DNA of 18,605 bases from a bacterium. GTDB taxonomy: Bacteria > Bacillota_I > Bacilli_A > RF39 > UBA660. Below, one piece after another: positions 1 through 7,154 of the stretch (the stretch's first letter is position 1; each line of letters begins with the position of its first letter). Both the position numbers and the translations under genes were made by a program. Location of the stretch: assembly GCA_004560915.1 (NCBI GenBank), contig SFTR01000004.1, positions 1 to 18,605 of the forward strand, given 5' to 3'. The notes under the pieces were generated by a model. That model had not been told where the DNA came from. It saw only the letters and a list, made by a program, of their open reading frames with translations, and ran no database searches.

Positions 1-1
1 A

Positions 2-100
2 GCAGAATTAGAAGAAATTGAAGCTATTATTACTGATGAAAGAATAGATATGATATTATCTAAAAGAGAAAATAAAAAACAAAAAATTGACAAATTATAA
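2..100 (+). CDS. C-terminal end of an unidentified protein (partial)
   Basis: An open frame enters from the left edge and stops at TAA 98-100, giving the last 32 residues of a protein. The visible tail is acidic then basic (ELEEIEAII...SKRENKKQKIDKL) and is probably helical. It is too short to assign to a family. The last codons overlap the -35 box of the next promoter, which supports this being the true gene end. Confidence 0.5.
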   Translation, partial: AELEEIEAIITDERIDMILSKRENKKQKIDKL

Positions 101-115
101 TAAATAGTATATAAT
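87..115 (+). promoter_or_regulatory. Consensus sigma-A promoter for the structured RNA/leader
   Basis: TTGACA at 87-92 and TATAAT at 110-115 are separated by exactly 17 bp. Both hexamers match the housekeeping consensus perfectly. The -35 box lies inside the last codons of the upstream gene. The predicted transcript start is about 121-123. It is the strongest promoter seen in the window. Confidence 0.85.
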
Positions 116-120
116 CAAGG

Positions 121-228
121 GCAAGTGAGGGGATATAAGATATATGTATTGAGCTATCCCGGGGAAACCTACACGAACTTTTATAAAGTACGGAGTCGCT
201 GTTAAGTAGTGGATTTCGTGCTTTTTTT
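121..228 (+). ncRNA. Structured RNA or 5' leader of unknown family, ending in a terminator
   Basis: This stretch begins where the perfect promoter predicts transcription to start and ends in a T7 tract (222-228). Visible pairings are GGGATA 130-135 with TATCCC 155-160; CACGAA 172-177 with TTCGTG 215-220; and, inside that stem, hairpins ACTTT/AAAGT (about 178-190) and a weaker CGCT/AGTG (about 197-211). The last part therefore looks like a three-way junction whose closing stem is the terminator. It is more GC-rich than its surroundings. I could not match it to 6S RNA, SRP RNA, tmRNA, or a riboswitch class I know by motif. It may be a free small RNA or an attenuator leader of the gene starting at 273; the spacing allows either. 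Confidence 0.55.
172..228 (+). terminator. Intrinsic terminator closing the structured RNA
   Basis: The CACGAA/TTCGTG stem (172-177 with 215-220) is followed by C and seven T. The loop is long (37 nt) and contains its own hairpins, which is unusual for a simple terminator but compatible with a folded junction. It lies 45 bp before the next start codon. Confidence 0.5.
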
Positions 229-272
229 AATTCTTTACGTTATCCATCTATTAGAAAGGAGGGAATATTATT

Positions 273-824
273 ATGGTTAAAGCATCAAGAATGCCGGATT
301 TTTCTGCGATGGGAACTATTGAATCCGAATTATTTCAAGAAGTTCAAAGAAGACTTAGATATAAGAATGGAAACATTAGTGATATTTCAGAAATTGAACA
401 ATTAAAAATGGAAACATTAGACTTATTAGAAAGTCTTGGTTATCCAATGGATGAATTTGGAACATATCTATATAAAGATGTAATTACAACTATTAGAGAA
501 CAACTTGGTGTAGTTGAAACAAGAGAAGATGTAAGAAGATCTGCTTCAATATTAGACGAAGCCAAATCAGCATTCTCACAGCTATATTTCAATCTAGCAA
601 GAAATGAAAGAGACATCGGAGTAAAAGAATATCATAGAATTCTATCACAATCACTTTCAAAAGTTGATTACAAAAAGGCATCACCAGAACTATTATACAA
701 AGTATATGGTAATTTCCCTTTTGAGATGGACTATGGTGAAAATGCTTTTGCTCTAGCAAACTTTTTAAATAGACAAGTAGATAAACCTTTATGTAGAAAA
801 TTTACAAATTCACCTAGCAAATAA
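273..824 (+). CDS. Stand-alone Spo0A C-terminal-like DNA-binding protein
   Basis: The protein has 183 residues. Three stretches resemble the DNA-binding domain of the sporulation regulator Spo0A: LGYPMDEFGTYLYKDVI (about 55-71; compare the family's IGVPAHIKGYxYLREAI), an RDIGVKEYHRILSQSLSKV helix (about 113-131; compare TTPSRVERAIRHAIEVA) and a YGNFP...ENAFALANFLN end (about 145-166; compare FG...TNSEFIAxxAD). There is no receiver domain with a phosphorylatable Asp; the first 50 residues are helical and unassigned. The likely role is sequence-specific DNA binding without phosphorelay input. A strong Shine-Dalgarno AAAGGAGGG (255-263) precedes the ATG, and expression probably comes from the promoter at 87-115 through the structured leader. 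The family call is by eye on short motifs, so a structural look-alike cannot be excluded. Confidence 0.55.
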   Translation: MVKASRMPDFSAMGTIESELFQEVQRRLRYKNGNISDISEIEQLKMETLDLLESLGYPMDEFGTYLYKDVITTIREQLGVVETREDVRRSASILDEAKSAFSQLYFNLARNERDIGVKEYHRILSQSLSKVDYKKASPELLYKVYGNFPFEMDYGENAFALANFLNRQVDKPLCRKFTNSPSK

Positions 825-842
825 GCTAAGGTGAAAATAACA

Positions 843-870
843 GAGTAACCCAGTGTTACTCATTTTTTTT
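843..870 (+). terminator. Intrinsic terminator between the Spo0A_C-like gene and the ABC operon
   Basis: GAGTAAC 843-849 pairs perfectly with GTTACTC 855-861 around a 5-nt loop, followed by a run of eight T (863-870). The Shine-Dalgarno of the next gene starts at 871, directly after the T tract. Confidence 0.85.
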
Positions 871-883
871 AGGAGGAGAAGTT

Positions 884-1864
884 ATGAATATAATAGAAGT
901 TAAAAATTTATCAAAAACATTCAAAGTTAAATTAAAAGATAAAGGTTTAAAAGGAAGCATTAAGTCAATATTTAAACCTAAGTATAAAACTGTTAAAGCT
1001 GTTAAGAATATAAGTTTCAACATAGAAAAGGGAGAAGTTATAGCATTTATAGGTCCAAACGGAGCAGGTAAAAGTACAACTATTAAGATGTTAACAGGAA
1101 TACTTTATAAAGATAAAGGAACTATTAATATTGATGGTTTAGATCCTGAAAAAGATAGAAAGAAACTTGCTCATGAAATAGGAACAGTATTTGGTCAAAA
1201 AGAACAATTATGGATGCATCTAACTCCATATGATAACTTTAAATTTTTCGGAGCTATTTATGATATACCAGAACAAGTAGTTGAAAAGAAAATAGAAGAA
1301 TTCAAAGTATTATTTGAACTAGATGAATTTATAAATACACCAGTACGTAGTCTAAGTTTAGGTCAAAGAATACGTTGTGAGATAGTAGCATCTTTAATAC
1401 ATGAACCAAAAATATTATTCTTAGATGAACCAACTATAGGATTAGATCCAGTCGTAAAAGAAAACATTCGTACACTTATCAAAAGAATGAACAAAGAATA
1501 TAAAACAACAATATTCTTAACAAGTCATGATGTATCAGATATAGAAAAACTATGTAAAAGAGTTATCATAATAAATAATGGTACTTTAGTATTAGATGAT
1601 TCAATGGAAAACTTAAAATATAATTATTTACATAAAAAGATATTGGAAGCTAAAATGAAAGAAAAGGTAAATCTAAATGATGAAGAAGGTATAACTATAT
1701 TAAAAGATAAAGGATATAACTTAAAGATAGAAGTAGATACTAGTAAACGTTCTATAAGTGATGCTATAAAATTATTAAATCCAGATAATATAATAGATAT
1801 TAATATATCAAATACACCTTTAGAAGATATAATAAGTGACATATATAAAAAAGAGGATAAATAA
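884..1864 (+). CDS. ABC-2 exporter ATP-binding protein (COG4586-type)
   Basis: A 326-residue ATPase that would power the two permeases encoded next. Walker A is GPNGAGKST (57-65), the Q-loop is near Gln105, the signature is LSLGQR (157-162), Walker B is ILFLDEP (177-183) and the switch is TSHD (213-216). A short insertion before the first strand pair (SIFKPKYKTVKAVKNISF) is typical of the COG4586 group, which occurs with COG4587 and COG3694 permeases. The C-terminal 90 residues form an extra domain after the nucleotide-binding fold. The start has AGGAGGAG 871-878 just upstream. Its TAA shares one base with the ATG of the next gene, indicating translational coupling. The substrate is unknown; related systems are annotated as drug, lipid or peptide exporters without strong proof. 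Confidence 0.9.
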   Translation: MNIIEVKNLSKTFKVKLKDKGLKGSIKSIFKPKYKTVKAVKNISFNIEKGEVIAFIGPNGAGKSTTIKMLTGILYKDKGTINIDGLDPEKDRKKLAHEIGTVFGQKEQLWMHLTPYDNFKFFGAIYDIPEQVVEKKIEEFKVLFELDEFINTPVRSLSLGQRIRCEIVASLIHEPKILFLDEPTIGLDPVVKENIRTLIKRMNKEYKTTIFLTSHDVSDIEKLCKRVIIINNGTLVLDDSMENLKYNYLHKKILEAKMKEKVNLNDEEGITILKDKGYNLKIEVDTSKRSISDAIKLLNPDNIIDINISNTPLEDIISDIYKKEDK

Positions 1865-2655
1865 TGAAAAAGTATTTATTTATATTTAAGACTGAAATAA
1901 TAAATAGTTTACAATATATGTTTAACTTATTATCAGGTTTTATAGCATACATAATAATGATATATGTATTCTTATGCTTATGGAAATATATGTATAGTGA
2001 TCCATCATCTCTTATAAATGGTTATAACTTAAATCAAATGATATGGTATATAATCATCACTGAGATATTATGGATGAGTCTAGGTGGCAAAAAAATATGT
2101 CGTAAGATAACTAATGATGTTAAAAATGGTAATATAGCTTATAACATAAATAAACCATATAACTATATTTTATATAATCTATCTAGTAATTTAGGAAGCA
2201 TATTTATAAAATTTATAGTATTTACAGTACTAGCTATGATTTTAGGATTTATATTTTTAGGAACATTTCCTAAGTTAAATATATTATCTATTTTAGCAGT
2301 ATTATTAACAAGTATTTTAGCAACTACAATAAGTATATTAATAATGATAGCTATAGGTTTATTCTCATTCATAATAGAAGATTCAACACCATTATACTGG
2401 GTATATAGTAAATTCATATTAGTCTTAGGAACAATATTTCCAATAGAATTCTTTAGTGGAATACTAAGAGTAATATTAAAATATAGTCCAATATATGTTG
2501 TATCTTATGGACCAGCAAAATTATTTGTAAACTTTAGTACAAGTAAATTTATAACAATAATCATGTCACAATTAATATACTTAGTTATATCTTATTTAAT
2601 AGCTACAATTATATACAAGAAAGGGGTGAAAAAACTAAATGTTAACGGAGGTTAA
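1864..2655 (+). CDS. ABC-2 type permease, first subunit (COG4587-like)
   Basis: A 263-residue integral membrane protein with about six hydrophobic segments (near residues 20-42, 56-70, 112-135, 140-168, 180-205 and 232-250). It lacks an ATPase motif. The order ATPase, permease, permease matches the three-gene COG4586/COG4587/COG3694 exporter arrangement. The start codon overlaps the ATPase stop by one base, and the 3' end overlaps the next permease by 17 bp, so the three are almost certainly co-translated in fixed ratio. The transported molecule cannot be told from sequence. Confidence 0.8.
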   Translation: MKKYLFIFKTEIINSLQYMFNLLSGFIAYIIMIYVFLCLWKYMYSDPSSLINGYNLNQMIWYIIITEILWMSLGGKKICRKITNDVKNGNIAYNINKPYNYILYNLSSNLGSIFIKFIVFTVLAMILGFIFLGTFPKLNILSILAVLLTSILATTISILIMIAIGLFSFIIEDSTPLYWVYSKFILVLGTIFPIEFFSGILRVILKYSPIYVVSYGPAKLFVNFSTSKFITIIMSQLIYLVISYLIATIIYKKGVKKLNVNGG

Positions 2656-3433
2656 AAATCAATTAAAAGTAAATTATCTTTCTATAAAGTATGGTCTTAT
2701 GAGAGAAATGGTAAACAAATTTTCATTCTTGGCAAATATAATTTTTATGATTATAAATAACTCATGTTTTATCATACAATGGGTAGTACTTTATTCATTA
2801 AAAGATAATATTGGTGGATATACTTTTAAACAAATGTTATTACTTTGGGGAATTGCAGCTAGTACTTTTGGAGTATCAAGATTCTTCTTTAAGAAAGCAT
2901 TTACTTTATCTGAAACAATAAATACTGGCAAATTAGATGCATTCTTAGTACAACCTAAAAACGTATTATTAAGTGCAATAACTACTGACGTAGAAGTTTC
3001 AGCTATAGGAGACTTAATCTATGGATATGTAATACTTATAATATATGGAATCACTTTAAAAAACTTCTTATTGTTTACAATATTTACTATATTAGGTGGT
3101 TTAATAATAGCTTGTGTTTCAGTAATAGCAAATAGTCTAGCATTTTGGTTTAATATGTCAGATGTTTTAGCGGATACTCTAAATAATATGATGATAACAT
3201 TTGGTACATACCCTAAAGATATATTTAATGGAATAGTAAAGATATTACTTTATACTTTGATACCAGTAGGTATTGCAAACTATATGCCAATAGACGTAAT
3301 AATAAGTTTTAGTTTAAATAAAATATTAATAGTATTTATAGTAACAATATTTATGATAGTTTTATCATTTTATATATTTAACAAAGGATTAAAAAGATAC
3401 TCTTCAAGTAACTTGATGAGTTCAAGAATATAA
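2639..3433 (+). CDS. ABC-2 type permease, second subunit (COG3694-like)
   Basis: A 264-residue membrane protein with about six transmembrane segments and a conserved-looking central part with KLDAFLVQPKNVLLSA (about 99-114), reminiscent of the ABC-2 permease motif GxLDxxLxxPxxxL seen in this group. It starts inside the end of the previous permease; a GAAAGGGGTG Shine-Dalgarno lies about 10 bp before the ATG. It probably forms a heterodimeric channel with the first permease. An intrinsic terminator follows at 3475-3502, so the operon ends here. Confidence 0.82.
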   Translation: MLTEVKNQLKVNYLSIKYGLMREMVNKFSFLANIIFMIINNSCFIIQWVVLYSLKDNIGGYTFKQMLLLWGIAASTFGVSRFFFKKAFTLSETINTGKLDAFLVQPKNVLLSAITTDVEVSAIGDLIYGYVILIIYGITLKNFLLFTIFTILGGLIIACVSVIANSLAFWFNMSDVLADTLNNMMITFGTYPKDIFNGIVKILLYTLIPVGIANYMPIDVIISFSLNKILIVFIVTIFMIVLSFYIFNKGLKRYSSSNLMSSRI

Positions 3434-3474
3434 TTAATATTAAAGATAAAAAAGCAATATTAATGTAAAGTAAA

Positions 3475-3502
3475 GGACTAATTATGTAAATTAGTTCTTT
3501 TT
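3475..3502 (+). terminator. Intrinsic terminator of the ABC operon
   Basis: GGACTAATT 3475-3483 pairs with AATTAGTTC 3489-3497 (one G-T pair) around a 5-nt loop, followed by five T. Confidence 0.8.
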
Positions 3503-3546
3503 ATGTAAAGAAAAACTTGCATTTAATTCTAAAAGAAGTTTCAATA

Positions 3547-3555
3547 TGATATAAT
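3547..3555 (+). promoter_or_regulatory. Extended -10 promoter of the peptidoglycan-precursor operon
   Basis: TGATATAAT at 3547-3555 is a TGn extended -10 with a perfect TATAAT. The -35 region is poor (TTCTAA at 3527-3532 with 17 bp spacing). The predicted start of transcription (3561-3562) coincides with the AGGTG Shine-Dalgarno. Confidence 0.6.
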
Positions 3556-3574
3556 TAATAAGGTGAAAACTTAT

Positions 3575-4315
3575 ATGCAAATGTTAATTAAAGGAGTAAA
3601 TGTTAACTATACTTTTTATGATAATCACAGTAATATAAACTTAGTTTATTTGCATGGCTGGGGCCAAAATATTGAAATGATGATGCCTATAGCTAAACCA
3701 TTTATTAAGAAGTATAATGTTTTAATTATTGACTTTCCGGGCTTTGGTGACAGCGATGAACCTAAAGAAGTCTGGAGTGTTTTTGACTATGCAGAAATGG
3801 TTGATGAAATGGTTAAAAAACTTAACATGAAGAATCCTATTGTTATCGGACACTCTTTTGGTGGCAAAATTGCATTGATTTATGGATATAAATATAAACC
3901 TAGAAAAGTAGTAGTACTAGCAAGTCCATATAAGCAAGCTATAACAAAACAAACCTTAAAAGTTAAAATGTTAAAGATTGCTAAAAAAATACCAGGTATT
4001 AACAAATTAGAGAATTATGTTAAGAAACATATGGGTTCAACTGATTATAGAAATGCTAGTGAAATGATGAGAAAAGTACTAGTAGCTCATGTAAATACTG
4101 ATATAACTGAAGACTTAAGAAAAATAAAATGTCCAGTACTTGGTATATGGGGAACTAATGATACAGCTGTTAGTATTGAAGATGGAAGAGAACTTGAAAA
4201 TTATATTCCAAATTATGGATTAGTTGAATATCATGGATGTACACACTATGCATATTTAGAAAATCTAGGTCAAACAATAAGCGTACTTAATAATTTTATA
4301 GGAAGTGAGGAATAG
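3575..4315 (+). CDS. Alpha/beta-fold hydrolase
   Basis: A 246-residue soluble alpha/beta hydrolase. Counting from the in-frame GTG at 3563, the nucleophile elbow GHSFGG has Ser98, the acid is Asp200 (GTNDTAV) and the histidine is His228 (GCTHYAY). The oxyanion-hole HGWG is at 31-34, and the cap region is around 125-180. I place the start at ATG 3575 because AAGGTG (3560-3565) is then a well-spaced Shine-Dalgarno; the GTG at 3563 lies inside that motif. The next gene's start follows its stop by 1 bp, so it is the first gene of a murF-ddl operon. The substrate is unknown; the context suggests a wall-precursor or lipid-related esterase or peptidase, but that is inference. Confidence 0.85.
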   Translation: MQMLIKGVNVNYTFYDNHSNINLVYLHGWGQNIEMMMPIAKPFIKKYNVLIIDFPGFGDSDEPKEVWSVFDYAEMVDEMVKKLNMKNPIVIGHSFGGKIALIYGYKYKPRKVVVLASPYKQAITKQTLKVKMLKIAKKIPGINKLENYVKKHMGSTDYRNASEMMRKVLVAHVNTDITEDLRKIKCPVLGIWGTNDTAVSIEDGRELENYIPNYGLVEYHGCTHYAYLENLGQTISVLNNFIGSEE

Positions 4316-4316
4316 T

Positions 4317-5915
4317 ATGAGTCCAAAAATATTATTTTTATTAACACTATTAACATATATATATTACCTAACATACAAATCAAGAAAAGCTTTGCATATG
4401 TTACAACAAAACTGGTATAACGATGGTAATAGATACCTAAAATGGGTAAAAACTAATGCTAAAAAAGTATTTATAACTTTCGATATGGCATTTATATTAT
4501 TTTATTTTTTAAAGTTCACAAGTACAAAAACAACACTAATTATATTTGCAGTATTCTATATGATAGTTTACTTCTTATATAAAAGTAATGCAGAAAAAGA
4601 ACAATCTAAAAAGCCACTAGTAGTAACTCCAAGAATTAAAAGACTATATACTACTATGTTTATATTGTTAATAATTTGTTTAATTCCAATGATTATAAAC
4701 TTTAGTGTTGATAACTTGTTTATATATTACTTAATTATAGGACTTTTCTCATATATAAATACAATTGTTATATGGTTATGTAATATCATAAATAAACCAG
4801 TAGAAAAGATGGTATATCTTCATTATAAAAGACAAGCTGAGTCAAAACTTTATAGTATGACTTCACTTAAGAAAATAGGTGTAACAGGAAGCTATGGAAA
4901 AACAAGTACAAAGAATGCATTAAATGATATATTAAATGTAAAATATAATTCATTTGCTACACCAAAAAGTTTCAATACTATGTATGGTCTAATAAATGCA
5001 ATAAATAACTATATGGATAAATTTAGTGAAACTTTCGTAGCAGAAATGGGAGCATTCTATAGAGGAGAAATAAAAGAAAAAGCAAACTTTATAAAACCTA
5101 AATATGGAATTTTAACTACTATCGGAACAGCTCACCTAGAAAGTTTTGGTAGTCAAGAAAATATTCAAAAAGCAAAATTTGAATTAATAGATTCGCTTCC
5201 AGATGATGGAGTAGCAGTTTTAAATATGGATGATCCATATCAAACAAGTTACAAAATAAAAAGTAAATGCAAAGTAGTATGGGTATCAACTAAAAACAAA
5301 GATGCTGATGTTTATGCTACTGACATTAAACTATCTAACAAAGGAACAACATTTACTTGTATATTTAAAAATACTAAAGAAAAACATACATTCGAAACTA
5401 AACTACTAGGAAGTGCTAACGTATATAATGTTCTACAAGCAATAGCTATGTCATATGAACTAGGTCTTACTCTTGAACAAATTGCTATCGGAGTAAAAAG
5501 AATAGCTACTATAGAACATAGATTAGAACTTAAGAGATATACAGAAAATATTTATATTATAGATGATGCATACAATTCAAACCCAGTTGGTTCTAAAATG
5601 GCAGTAGATGTTCTTAAAATGATGAAAGGTAAAAGAATAATCGTAACACCAGGTATGATAGAACTAGGAGATGAACAATATAGTTCAAACTTTGAATTTG
5701 GAAGACAAATAGCTGGATGCGCAGATGAAGTAATACTAGTTGGAGAAGAACAAACTAAACCAATACAAGATGGACTAAAGAAAGAAAAATATCCAGATAA
5801 ACAAATACATATTCTTAATGACGTAAAAGAAGCATTCCCATTAATGAGAAAACTTAGTGATAAAGAAACATATGTATTATTAGAAAATGATTTACCTGAT
5901 ATATTTAATGAATAG
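4317..5915 (+). CDS. murF: MurF-type ligase with an N-terminal membrane domain
   Basis: UDP-MurNAc-tripeptide:D-Ala-D-Ala ligase family. Catalytic and C-terminal domains are clear (numbering from ATG 4317): P-loop GSYGKTS (191-197), GTAHLESFGS and DDAYNSNP, all typical of MurF. The first 185 residues are not the usual soluble uridine-binding domain. They hold about five hydrophobic segments (about 1-19, 50-68, 73-89, 111-129 and 135-156) separated by basic loops, so the enzyme is probably anchored at the inner face of the membrane. Length is 532 residues against roughly 450 for ordinary MurF. I choose ATG 4317 over GTG 4305, since GAGG at 4307-4310 is then the ribosome site. The Shine-Dalgarno of the next gene overlaps its stop codon. 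Confidence 0.85.
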   Translation: MSPKILFLLTLLTYIYYLTYKSRKALHMLQQNWYNDGNRYLKWVKTNAKKVFITFDMAFILFYFLKFTSTKTTLIIFAVFYMIVYFLYKSNAEKEQSKKPLVVTPRIKRLYTTMFILLIICLIPMIINFSVDNLFIYYLIIGLFSYINTIVIWLCNIINKPVEKMVYLHYKRQAESKLYSMTSLKKIGVTGSYGKTSTKNALNDILNVKYNSFATPKSFNTMYGLINAINNYMDKFSETFVAEMGAFYRGEIKEKANFIKPKYGILTTIGTAHLESFGSQENIQKAKFELIDSLPDDGVAVLNMDDPYQTSYKIKSKCKVVWVSTKNKDADVYATDIKLSNKGTTFTCIFKNTKEKHTFETKLLGSANVYNVLQAIAMSYELGLTLEQIAIGVKRIATIEHRLELKRYTENIYIIDDAYNSNPVGSKMAVDVLKMMKGKRIIVTPGMIELGDEQYSSNFEFGRQIAGCADEVILVGEEQTKPIQDGLKKEKYPDKQIHILNDVKEAFPLMRKLSDKETYVLLENDLPDIFNE

Positions 5916-5926
5916 GAGTAGATAAT

Positions 5927-7129
5927 ATGAAAATTAAAGTAGGAGTTATTTTTGGTGGAGAAACAGTTGAACATGAAGTAAGTATCATTTCAGCTATCCA
6001 AGCAATGAATAATTTAGATGAAGAAAAATATGAAATAATACCAATATACATTTCAAAAGATAGAATTTGGTATACAGGACACGTACTAAGAGAAATAGAT
6101 TTCTATAAGAATTTTGAAGATGAAAAAAAATATGCTAAAGAAGTAACACTTTGTAAAAAAGGGAAAAACTTCTTCTTACAAAAAACAAATGGATTATTTA
6201 GAAAAGATATAACTGATATAGATATTATATTACCAGTAGTTCATGGTAATAATGTAGAAGATGGAACTTTAGCGGGTCTTCTTGATTCTATAGGTATTCC
6301 TTATGTTGGTTCTCATGTACTTGGTTCAGCTTTAGGACAAGATAAAGTAGTTATGAAGCAAGTAATGTCTTCAGTAGGTATTCCAGTTGTAGACTACACT
6401 TGGTTTTATGATAATGAATATTTAGAAGATAAAGATGAAATATTAGATAAAATTAAAAAGTTAGGTTATCCAGTAGTAGTAAAACCTGCAACTTTGGGTA
6501 GTAGTGTAGGCATAACTTTAGTACACGATTCTAAAAAAATAGAAGATGCTATAGATGAAGCAATTAACTATGATACAAAAGTAGTAATAGAAAAAGCAGT
6601 AGAAAACTTAATAGAAGTAAATGCAAGTGTACTAGGAAACTATGAATATCAAAGAGTAAGTCCACTAGAAGAAGTAATGGGACTTGATGAAATATTAAGT
6701 TATGCTGATAAATATTTAGGAAATTCAAAAACTAAAGGAGTTAAAAACACTGGTTCAAAGGGCATGGCATCAACTAATAGAATAGTACCTGCTAGAATAT
6801 CAGATGATCTTACTAAAGATATTCAAGAAACAGCAAAAAAAGTATTTAAGACTCTTAACCTAAGTGGAGTATGTAGAATAGACTTCTTAATAGATAAAAA
6901 AGCAAATAAATTCTATGTAAACGAACCAAATACATGCCCAGGTAGTTTATCATTCTATCTATGGAAAGAAGCAAATCTAAAATATAAAGAACTACTTGAT
7001 GAAATGATAAGTATTGCTATAAAAGAATATAAAAATAAATCTAAAAAAGTAAAATCATTTAAAACTAATATTCTAGAAGGATTTAATGGTTCTAAAGGAG
7101 TAAAAGGAATTAAAGGATTAAAGAATTAA
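5927..7129 (+). CDS. ddl: D-alanine--D-alanine ligase family enzyme
   Basis: An ATP-grasp ligase of 400 residues. It has the N-terminal FGGETVEHEVS loop (9-19), the central ATP-grasp segment VVKPATLGSSVG (184-195) and the metal-binding end RIDFLID...VNEPNTCPG (317-339), fitting D-Ala-D-Ala synthesis for MurF encoded just upstream. Differences from textbook Ddl: the omega-loop reads LSYADKYL (257-264) where E. coli DdlB has YDYEAKYL, so the specificity tyrosine position is Leu257. The loop is followed by an insertion rich in Gly and Lys (266-280), and the last catalytic motif is NTCPGSLSFYLW, not NTxPGMT. A lysine/glycine-rich tail of about 35 residues ends the protein. From memory some clostridial ligases share these traits. 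TAGGAG at 5912-5917 is the ribosome site. Confidence 0.88.
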   Translation: MKIKVGVIFGGETVEHEVSIISAIQAMNNLDEEKYEIIPIYISKDRIWYTGHVLREIDFYKNFEDEKKYAKEVTLCKKGKNFFLQKTNGLFRKDITDIDIILPVVHGNNVEDGTLAGLLDSIGIPYVGSHVLGSALGQDKVVMKQVMSSVGIPVVDYTWFYDNEYLEDKDEILDKIKKLGYPVVVKPATLGSSVGITLVHDSKKIEDAIDEAINYDTKVVIEKAVENLIEVNASVLGNYEYQRVSPLEEVMGLDEILSYADKYLGNSKTKGVKNTGSKGMASTNRIVPARISDDLTKDIQETAKKVFKTLNLSGVCRIDFLIDKKANKFYVNEPNTCPGSLSFYLWKEANLKYKELLDEMISIAIKEYKNKSKKVKSFKTNILEGFNGSKGVKGIKGLKN

Positions 7130-7130
7130 A

Positions 7131-7154
7131 AAAATAGAGAATTTTCTCTATTTT
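7131..7154. terminator. Bidirectional terminator between ddl and murI
   Basis: AAAATAGAGA 7131-7140 pairs perfectly with TCTCTATTTT 7145-7154 around a 4-nt loop. A-rich and T-rich flanks provide a T tract on both strands, so it can stop transcripts from both convergent genes. It overlaps the murI stop codon (7154-7156). Confidence 0.8.

Noticed and set aside
121..228. 6S RNA, SRP RNA, tmRNA or a familiar riboswitch
   Set aside because: It is too short for Firmicutes 6S RNA and tmRNA, lacks the SRP GGAA-type core loop, and shows none of the conserved strings of the purine, SAM, TPP, cobalamin, glycine or c-di-GMP classes that I can recognise.
4317..7129. A vancomycin-resistance (van) cluster, because a MurF and a non-standard D-Ala ligase lie side by side
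   Set aside because: No vanX/vanY dipeptidase, vanH dehydrogenase, vanT racemase or vanRS regulator is present. The arrangement fits a core wall-precursor operon.
7081..7129. The Gly/Lys repetition at the end of the D-Ala ligase as a tandem-repeat element or recombination site
   Set aside because: Only three imperfect short units are visible, they are in frame, and they end with the gene. It is simple low-complexity coding sequence.
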